Assembly: GCA_026415595.1 (NCBI GenBank) | Contig: JAOAGU010000037.1 | Span: 1-9,248 of the forward strand | DNA: 9,248 nucleotides | DNA from: Thermodesulfovibrio sp. | GTDB lineage: Bacteria > Nitrospirota > Thermodesulfovibrionia > Thermodesulfovibrionales > Thermodesulfovibrionaceae | Direction: 5' to 3' | The notes under the pieces: generated by a model | Databases searched by the model: none | Seen by the model: only the letters and a program-made list of their open reading frames with translations | What the model was told of the DNA's origin: nothing | Shown: positions 1-5,342 of the stretch, in pieces | Numbering within the stretch: the first letter of the stretch is position 1 | Layout: every line of letters starts with the position of its first letter | Position numbers and translations under genes: made by a program

Positions 1-2
1 AA

Positions 3-425
3 TATGAAGATTTAAGATTTATTGTTTTTATTGATGATCTTTCTTTTAATGAAAATGATCAGGAGTTTAGGTCTTTAAAAATTGTTATGGATGGAGGAAT
101 AGAAGAAATTCCTGAAAATTCCGTTATTTATGCAACGTCAAATAGAAGAAATCTCATGCCTTCTATTTCTCAGTCAGACAATGAACTTTTTCCAGAAGAC
201 ACCCTTCAGGAGAGGGCTTCATTAATTGAGAGATTTGGCTTAAGAATAGGATTTTATAGATTTTCAGAGGAAGAGTATTTAAAAATTGTAAAACATTATG
301 CAAAAATTGATGGAGTAAATTTATCAGAAAAGGAACTTTTCAAAAAAGCTCGTGAGTGGGCTATTGTTCATGGGACCACAGGGCGGTCGGCATATCAATT
401 TATATTAAGCCTTCGTATTTCTTAG
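3..425 (+). CDS. DUF815-family AAA+ ATPase, C-terminal part (5' end outside window)
   Basis: The reading frame is open from base 3 to the TAG at 423-425, giving the last 140 residues. The first Met in the frame (base 87) is internal, because recognisable family sequence precedes it. A Walker B-like stretch, RFIVFIDDLSF, sits at about residues 5-15 of the visible part. It is followed by a Gly-Gly-Ile-Glu-Glu segment, the family-typical YATSNRRNLM (a sensor-like region), then an ERASLIERFGL segment with candidate arginine-finger residues, and a C-terminal TTGRSAYQF motif. This order matches the DUF815 family of AAA+ ATPases. Their cellular role is not established, so no function is assigned. 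The Walker A motif must lie upstream of the window. The gene converges on leuA, and the last 21 bases of the two genes overlap. Family call is firm; function is unknown. Confidence 0.85.
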   Translation, partial: YEDLRFIVFIDDLSFNENDQEFRSLKIVMDGGIEEIPENSVIYATSNRRNLMPSISQSDNELFPEDTLQERASLIERFGLRIGFYRFSEEEYLKIVKHYAKIDGVNLSEKELFKKAREWAIVHGTTGRSAYQFILSLRIS

Positions 426-1919
426 AGCAAGCTTGTTTAATGCATTTATATAAGCCTTAGCTGACGCAACTATTATGTCTGTGTCTGAACCATGTCCTCT
501 TACAGTGTGACCTGCTTCCTCAAGTATAATTGTTACCTCTCCGAGAGCATCAGTTCCACCTGTAATTGCCTTTATTTCAAACTTGTTCAATTCCGCTTGT
601 GAGCCTGTTAGTTCAGTAATTGCTTTATATACTGCATCAACAGGACCATCACCTGAGATTTTAATTTCTTTTTCCTCTCCATTAATTTTCATCTTGACTT
701 TAGCAGTTGGTTTTTTCTTTGTTCCGCTCTTTACTTCAAGGTCAATTAATTGATAGACTTCTGCTATTCTTAAAACTTCATCGGAAACCAAAGCTTCTAT
801 ATCTTCATTGAAAATGTATTTTTTCTGATCAGCAAGTTTTTTAAATCTTTCAAAGGCTCTGTTTAATTCTTCATCTGTAAGGCTAAATCCGAGTTCTTCA
901 AGCCTTGATTTAAATGCATGCCTTCCCGAATGCTTACCAAGTACTATTTTAGAGCTTGGAATTCCTATATCTTCTGGTCTCATTATTTCGTAGGTTGTTC
1001 TTTCCTTTAATACTCCATCTTGATGTATTCCTGCTTCATGGGCAAAGGCATTGGCACCAACAATTGCCTTATTTGGCTGAACAACCATTCCTGTAATTTT
1101 ACTTATTAATCTGCTCGTTCTATAGATTTCCTGGGTTACTATGTTTGTGTCAGCTTTAAAAAAGTCATTACGCACTTTTAGTGCCATAACAATTTCTTCC
1201 ATTGCTGCATTTCCTGCTCTCTCACCTAAACCGTTTATTGTACATTCTATTTGTTGTGCACCATTTTCAATTGCTGCAAGTGAATTTGCAACTGCAAGTC
1301 CTAAATCATTGTGGCAATGCACACTAATTATTGCTTTATCTATGTTTTTTACATTTTCCTTTATCCCTTTTATAAATTCACCAAATTCAATTGGAGTAGT
1401 ATATCCTACTGTATCTGGTATATTTACAGTAGTAGCACCAGCCTTTATTACTTCTTCAGTAACTTTACAGAGATAATCCCAATCAGAACGGGTTGCATCT
1501 TCAGCAGAAAATTCCACATCATCAGTATACTGCCTTGCCTTCTTAACGGCTTTAATTGCAGCCTGAATTACCTGTTCTCTATCCATTCTGAGTTTATATT
1601 TAAGATGAATATCGGAAGTGGCAATGAAAGTGTGGATTCTTTTTCGCTCTGCAGGTTTTAATGCTTCAGCTGCTTTTTCAATGTCTTCATCACGGGCTCT
1701 GCAAAGTCCAGCAACTACAATTCCCTTAACTTCTTTGGCAATTCTGTTTACTGCCTCAAAATCACCGGGAGATGCTATGGGAAAGCCTGCTTCTATTATA
1801 TCAACGCCAAGTTTTTTAAGTTGCTTGGCAACTTGAATTTTTTCCTCCACATTCATTGAAGCACCTGGAGACTGTTCACCATCTCTCAGCGTTGTATCAA
1901 ATATTTTTATTCTCCTCAT
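405..1919 (-). CDS. leuA: 2-isopropylmalate synthase
   Basis: The enzyme condenses acetyl-CoA with 2-oxoisovalerate to 2-isopropylmalate, the committed step of leucine synthesis, in the cytoplasm. The 504 residues match the usual long bacterial LeuA. The N-terminal TIM barrel opens with FDTTLRDGEQSPG (residues 7-19), which is the LeuA form rather than the citramalate synthase form. Likely metal ligands are D13, H201 and H203 (HCHND) and N237 (GLGERAGN). The HEAGIHQDG motif is at 294-302. From about 370 on lies the regulatory domain that binds leucine in known LeuA proteins, ending in GHGSDTDIIVASAKAYINAL (475-494), so feedback inhibition is likely. It is the last gene of the ilvC-psd-pssA-leuA operon. 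The ATG at 1919 lies 23 nt inside pssA and has an SD (AGAGGTG) 4 nt upstream. No Met lies close by that would fit the conserved N-terminus better. Homocitrate synthase is a less likely alternative. Confidence 0.97.
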   Translation of the reverse strand: MRRIKIFDTTLRDGEQSPGASMNVEEKIQVAKQLKKLGVDIIEAGFPIASPGDFEAVNRIAKEVKGIVVAGLCRARDEDIEKAAEALKPAERKRIHTFIATSDIHLKYKLRMDREQVIQAAIKAVKKARQYTDDVEFSAEDATRSDWDYLCKVTEEVIKAGATTVNIPDTVGYTTPIEFGEFIKGIKENVKNIDKAIISVHCHNDLGLAVANSLAAIENGAQQIECTINGLGERAGNAAMEEIVMALKVRNDFFKADTNIVTQEIYRTSRLISKITGMVVQPNKAIVGANAFAHEAGIHQDGVLKERTTYEIMRPEDIGIPSSKIVLGKHSGRHAFKSRLEELGFSLTDEELNRAFERFKKLADQKKYIFNEDIEALVSDEVLRIAEVYQLIDLEVKSGTKKKPTAKVKMKINGEEKEIKISGDGPVDAVYKAITELTGSQAELNKFEIKAITGGTDALGEVTIILEEAGHTVRGHGSDTDIIVASAKAYINALNKLALRNTKA

Positions 1920-2691
1920 CTTGCACCTCTGATTTTTGTCTTTTTTGTTTAATTAAAATGATTATATTTTCAATTATACCTGATAAAACATATAAACTGA
2001 CAAGCGTAAATATGGCAATATCAGGTAAAATGAAGATAAAGAATAATATGAAAATAAAAATTAGTAATATCCATCCTGGTTTTTTTTCTTTAAAATTAAT
2101 CTCTTTTAATCCATGAAATTTAAGAGTACTTACCATGAGGAGAGAAAGTAAAGCGGTTAAAAATAAAAGAAAGAGATTTTTTTCTGGAGATAAAGCTAAT
2201 ACCTCTATGTAAAACATTGTTATTGCAGCAATCATTGTGGCAGCACCGGGTATGGGTAAGCCTTTGAAGGATTTTAAAATAGATGTTTGTACATTAAATC
2301 TTGCAAGTCTTAAAGCACCGCAGGCAACAAATAAAAAACATACTGCAAAGCCAATTCTACCAAAATCATCAAGAGCAAATTTATATATAAGAATTGAAGG
2401 GGCGACTCCGAAAGTAACAAGATCAGATAGAGAATCAAGCTCAATTCCAAATTTAGTTGTAGTCTTTGTTAAACGTGCTACCAATCCATCAAGGCCATCA
2501 AATATGTTAGCTAAAATTATTGCCCAGGCTGCATGTATAAACTTTCCATTTATTGCTGAGAGAATTGCGTAAAATCCTAAAAATAAACCACACAAAGTTA
2601 AAGCATTTGGTAGAATGTAGACTCCTTTTGCTGGTTTTCTGTCAGGGTCTCGGAATTTTTTTATTCTTCTTGCTCTAAGCATTTTTTTCAT
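1897..2691 (-). CDS. pssA: CDP-diacylglycerol--serine O-phosphatidyltransferase (phosphatidylserine synthase)
   Basis: This integral membrane enzyme transfers a phosphatidyl group from CDP-diacylglycerol to L-serine. The product, phosphatidylserine, is the substrate of the neighbouring psd gene product. The 264 residues carry the complete CDP-alcohol phosphatidyltransferase signature: D65, D68, G69, A72, R73, G82, D86 and D90. The later ALRLARFNV (126-134) and GLPIPGAA (144-151) segments favour phosphatidylserine synthase over other members of the superfamily. Several hydrophobic membrane segments run from about residue 27 to 247. The N-terminus is basic (RARRIKKFR), and the C-terminal tail is highly charged and overlaps the leuA ribosome-binding site. 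The ATG shares an ATGA with the psd stop. I see no SD before it, so translation is probably coupled to psd. A Met at codon 4 is a possible alternative start but has no better signal. Confidence 0.95.
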   Translation of the reverse strand: MKKMLRARRIKKFRDPDRKPAKGVYILPNALTLCGLFLGFYAILSAINGKFIHAAWAIILANIFDGLDGLVARLTKTTTKFGIELDSLSDLVTFGVAPSILIYKFALDDFGRIGFAVCFLFVACGALRLARFNVQTSILKSFKGLPIPGAATMIAAITMFYIEVLALSPEKNLFLLFLTALLSLLMVSTLKFHGLKEINFKEKKPGWILLIFIFILFFIFILPDIAIFTLVSLYVLSGIIENIIILIKQKRQKSEVQDEENKNI

Positions 2692-3305
2692 AAAGAGGCA
2701 ATTACAGATTCACCTGCCTTAACTTTCTGTCCTTCCTTTATTTTAATTTTAAAATTAGAGGGAAGACATATGTCTACACGGGAACTAAATTTTATCATTC
2801 CAAATCTATCTCCCTTTTTCAGCCTATCCCCTTCCTTTATCCAACAAACCGCCCTTCTTGCAACTATGCCTGCCACTTGACGAATTATTATATCTCCTTG
2901 AGAAGTATTTAATATAATTTTTATATTTTCATTCTCTTTATATGCTTTATCCTTAAAAGCTGAAAAAAATTTACCTGGTGTATATACAATCTCTTTTATA
3001 ATTCCATCAAAAGGTATTCTGTTCACATGGACATCAAATGGTGACATGAAAATACTTATTTCTGTATAATTATGAGGGCAGAGAGTGTTACCTCCCTGCC
3101 TTATCATTATTACTTTTCCATCTGCAGGAGATACAAGAAAATTAGGAAAATCAGGTGGAATTCGTTCAGGATCACGGAAAAAATATATAAAAAACAGACA
3201 AAATACAAGGCATACTATAGCTAATGGCTTTAATGATAAGAGATAAAAAAAAAGAAACAAAAAACAAGAAAAGCCAATATAAGGAAAACTCTCTTTTCTG
3301 ATCAT
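2688..3305 (-). CDS. psd: Phosphatidylserine decarboxylase proenzyme, short (archaeal/Psd-A) type
   Basis: The enzyme decarboxylates phosphatidylserine to phosphatidylethanolamine. It uses a pyruvoyl group made by self-cleavage of the proenzyme. The 205 residues fit the short class. A hydrophobic region at about residues 8-42 should hold one or two membrane segments. Conserved features are FFRDPER (42-48), SPADGKV with D62 (59-65), SPFDVHVNR with H93 (88-96), VAGIVARR (144-151) and GDRFGMIKF (165-173). D62 and H93 probably form the self-cleavage triad with S175. At the cleavage site the usual Gly-Ser is replaced by Ser174-Ser175 (AGT TCC at 2786-2781), an oddity that leaves activity open. Cleavage there would give a beta chain of 174 residues and an alpha chain of 31. 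The gene overlaps ilvC by 4 nt (ATGA) and pssA by 4 nt. There is no clear SD. The next gene, pssA, makes its substrate, which supports the call. Confidence 0.93.
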   Translation of the reverse strand: MIRKESFPYIGFSCFLFLFFYLLSLKPLAIVCLVFCLFFIYFFRDPERIPPDFPNFLVSPADGKVIMIRQGGNTLCPHNYTEISIFMSPFDVHVNRIPFDGIIKEIVYTPGKFFSAFKDKAYKENENIKIILNTSQGDIIIRQVAGIVARRAVCWIKEGDRLKKGDRFGMIKFSSRVDICLPSNFKIKIKEGQKVKAGESVIASL

Positions 3306-4315
3306 GCCTTTGATTTATCAACAAGTTTTGAGCTTTTAAGCCAGGGCATCATTGCTCTTAATTTTTCCCCAACCTTTTCAATTGGATGTTCTTCTCCTTT
3401 TTTAGTAAGGGCGTTAAAAGTTGGTTTTCCCACTTTACATTCAAGAATCCATTCTTTAGCAAATGCTCCACTCTGGATTTCATTAAGAATTTTCTTCATT
3501 TCAGTTTTTACGGAATCATTTATTACTCTCGGGCCTCTTGTAAGGTCACCGTACTGAGCAGTATTACTTACGGAGTAACGCATTGTGGAAATTCCACCTT
3601 CGTATATAAGATCAGCAATGAGTTTTACTTCATGAAGACATTCAAAATATGCCAACTCAGGTGGATATCCTGCTTCAACAAGTGTTTCATATGCAGCTGT
3701 AATAAGAGAAGTTAATCCACCACAAAGAACAACCTGTTCACCAAAAAGGTCTGTCTCTGTTTCATCTTTGAAAGTTGTTTCAATAATTCCTGCTCTACCA
3801 CCACCAATACCAACTGCATATGCAAGGGCAACATCTTTTGTTATACCCGAAGGGTCCTGATAAACTGCCATTAGACAAGGAACTCCCATACCTTTAAGAT
3901 ATTCACTCCTTACAAGATGTCCTGGGCCTTTTGGTGCAACCATAAAAACGTTTATATCCGATGAAGGCACAATCTGTCCAAAATGAATATTAAATCCATG
4001 AGCGAAAGCAAGAAAAGCACCCTTTTTTATATTGGGCTCTACTTCATTTTTATATAAATCAGCCTGGATTTCATCAGGCGTGAGAATCATTATTATATCT
4101 GCTTTTTTTGAGGCATCAGCAACTGTCATTACAGGAAGTCCTGCATTTGTAGCTTTTTCCCAGCTTTTTCCAGTTCTTACACCTACAATAACATCAAAGC
4201 CACTATCTTTAAGGTTATTAGCATGGGCATGTCCCTGACTTCCGTATCCTATAATAGCAATTTTTTTCCCTTTTAGGATATCAGTATTTACATCAATATC
4301 ATAGTAAATTTTCAT
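3302..4315 (-). CDS. ilvC: Ketol-acid reductoisomerase, class I
   Basis: This cytoplasmic enzyme isomerises and reduces 2-acetolactate or 2-aceto-2-hydroxybutyrate, the second shared step of valine, leucine and isoleucine synthesis. The 337 residues match class I. A Rossmann domain opens with IIGYGSQGHA (21-30). The following loop, VRTGKSW, has R47 and S51, candidates for binding the NADPH phosphate, so NADPH use is likely. The all-helical C-terminal domain keeps the probable active-site residues H106 (FAHGFN), D189 and E193 (ETDLFGEQ), E225, E229 and S250 (SVSNTAQYG). It is the first gene of the minus-strand operon. The ATG at 4315 follows a GGGGGTG SD with a 5-nt spacer and an extended -10 promoter about 33 nt upstream. 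The predicted leader is only about 25 nt, too short for a T-box or a leader-peptide attenuator. I see no acetolactate synthase gene (ilvB/ilvN) next to it in this window. Confidence 0.97.
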   Translation of the reverse strand: MKIYYDIDVNTDILKGKKIAIIGYGSQGHAHANNLKDSGFDVIVGVRTGKSWEKATNAGLPVMTVADASKKADIIMILTPDEIQADLYKNEVEPNIKKGAFLAFAHGFNIHFGQIVPSSDINVFMVAPKGPGHLVRSEYLKGMGVPCLMAVYQDPSGITKDVALAYAVGIGGGRAGIIETTFKDETETDLFGEQVVLCGGLTSLITAAYETLVEAGYPPELAYFECLHEVKLIADLIYEGGISTMRYSVSNTAQYGDLTRGPRVINDSVKTEMKKILNEIQSGAFAKEWILECKVGKPTFNALTKKGEEHPIEKVGEKLRAMMPWLKSSKLVDKSKA

Positions 4316-4320
4316 TAAAG

Positions 4321-4327
4321 CACCCCC
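4321..4327 (-). promoter_or_regulatory. Ribosome-binding site of ilvC
   Basis: The minus strand reads GGGGGTG, close to the GGAGGTG consensus, with a 5-nt spacer before the ilvC ATG at 4315. It supports that start and is the strongest SD in the minus-strand operon. Confidence 0.75.
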
Positions 4328-4343
4328 AAATTTAACTAAATTT
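4328..4343. repeat. AT-only inverted repeat at the predicted ilvC transcription start
   Basis: AAATTTA at 4328-4334 and TAAATTT at 4337-4343 are exact inverted copies separated by AC. The repeat lies between the ilvC SD and its -10 element, and covers the expected transcription start near 4341. As RNA it would be a weak hairpin with a 2-nt loop. As DNA it could be an operator. In such AT-rich sequence it could also be chance. Confidence 0.4.
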
Positions 4344-4347
4344 TAGA

Positions 4348-4356
4348 ATTATAACA
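4348..4356 (-). promoter_or_regulatory. Extended -10 promoter of the ilvC-psd-pssA-leuA operon
   Basis: The minus strand reads TGTTATAAT, a perfect TGnTATAAT extended -10. The -10 hexamer is at 4353-4348. With a 17-nt spacer the -35 position (4376-4371) reads TGCAAA, matching TTGACA at only three of six bases, as is common when an extended -10 is present. Transcription should start near 4341, giving a leader of about 25 nt before ilvC. Confidence 0.6.
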
Positions 4357-4413
4357 CATGTTTTTAATAGTTTGCATAAGCAGTTAGAATATTTTTTATT
4401 ATAAGGATTTATA

Positions 4414-4422
4414 TGATATAAT
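4414..4422 (+). promoter_or_regulatory. Extended -10 promoter of the ROK kinase-lepA-lepB-ribE-manC run
   Basis: The plus strand reads TGATATAAT, a perfect TGnTATAAT extended -10, with the hexamer at 4417-4422. The region 17-18 nt further upstream is T-rich without a good -35. Expected transcription starts lie near 4428-4430, only about 4-6 nt before the ATG at 4434, so the message would be nearly leaderless. Confidence 0.6.
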
Positions 4423-4433
4423 ATTTTTCTATT

Positions 4434-5342
4434 ATGTATTACATTGGCATTGACATAGGTGGAACTAACACTAAAATAGGGTTGGTCTCAAAAGATTATC
4501 AATTAATTACACTATGTAAATTTCCAACTCCTAATGACATTATAAATGCATTATTTGATGAGATTAAAGGACTTTTTAATGAGAATTATATTGTAGGTAT
4601 TGGTATAGGAGTTGCAGGATTAGTTGGCGAAGACGGAACTGTTATAGAATCTCCTAATATACCCACATTAAATAAGATTCCGTTGGCATCTCTTATAACA
4701 GAAAAATTTGCTGTAAAAACAAGAGTTGACAATGATGCCACTGCTGCAACAATAGCTGAGGCAAATTTTGGAGAAGGGAAGGGAACTAATAGATTTATAT
4801 TGTTAACTCTTGGTACGGGTATAGGTGGAGGTTTTTATATTGATGGAAAAATTTTGAATATTCCTATGGAAGCTGGACATATGAGTATTGATTATCAGGG
4901 TAAGCTTTGCAGTTGCGGTAATAATGGCTGTTTAGAAATGTATGCCTCTGGAAGGGCTATAAGAGATACATTAATTGAGAAAATAGAAGAAGGAGCAATA
5001 TCTCAGGCTAAATCTCTATATGAAGGAAATTTTTATAAGATAAAATCTGAAGATGTCTATCGGTTAGCATTAGAAGGTGATAATCTATCCAGGCAGGTAA
5101 TAAAGGAAGCTGGCAAAGCACTCGGAGTAGGAATGGCAAATATTATAAATATTTTTTCTCCTGAAAAAATAATTCTAACAGGTGGGCTTTCTAATGCAAA
5201 AAATATTTATCTTGAAGCAGCAATAAATGAAGCCAAGAAAAGAGCTCTTAAGGGTTTGACTGAAAATATAAAAATTATAAGATCACAATTAATAGATTCA
5301 GGAGGAGTTTTAGGCGCTGTTTTCTTGCTTAGAAATCAATGA
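4434..5342 (+). CDS. ROK-family sugar kinase, probable glucokinase
   Basis: ROK kinases phosphorylate hexoses with ATP. Glucokinase, making glucose 6-phosphate, is the likeliest role, but N-acetylmannosamine or fructose kinases share the fold. The 302 residues start with the phosphate-binding IGIDIGGTNTKIG (4-16). The catalytic base is probably D101 in VDNDATAA (98-105), followed by LTLGTGIGGG (124-133). A zinc site is complete: H149 in MEAGHMS, with C159, C161 and C166 in CSCGNNGC, and E168 following. A second nucleotide-binding segment, IILTGGLS, is at 246-253. There is no N-terminal DNA-binding domain, so it is an enzyme and not a ROK repressor. No SD precedes the ATG, and an in-frame TAA at 4419-4421 rules out a longer protein. 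The gene leads the plus-strand run and shares an ATGA with lepA. Family is certain; the sugar is not. Confidence 0.9.
   Translation: MYYIGIDIGGTNTKIGLVSKDYQLITLCKFPTPNDIINALFDEIKGLFNENYIVGIGIGVAGLVGEDGTVIESPNIPTLNKIPLASLITEKFAVKTRVDNDATAATIAEANFGEGKGTNRFILLTLGTGIGGGFYIDGKILNIPMEAGHMSIDYQGKLCSCGNNGCLEMYASGRAIRDTLIEKIEEGAISQAKSLYEGNFYKIKSEDVYRLALEGDNLSRQVIKEAGKALGVGMANIINIFSPEKIILTGGLSNAKNIYLEAAINEAKKRALKGLTENIKIIRSQLIDSGGVLGAVFLLRNQ

Noticed and set aside
1141..1836. Open plus-strand frames opposite leuA (for example 1141-1476, 1311-1661 and 1618-1836)
   Set aside because: They are antisense shadows of a clear leuA gene, with low-complexity translations that match no family I recognise and no convincing SD.
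1856..2572. Open plus-strand frames opposite pssA (1856-2116 and 2237-2572)
   Set aside because: They are antisense to a well-supported membrane enzyme gene and have no recognisable protein features of their own.
4316..4360. T-box or leader-peptide attenuator before ilvC
   Set aside because: The predicted leader is about 25 nt, with no short ORF rich in Leu, Val or Ile codons and no terminator hairpin.
4353..4362. Short palindrome AACA-CA-TGTT near the ilvC -10
   Set aside because: Four-base arms are expected by chance in this sequence, and it mostly reflects the -10 extension itself.
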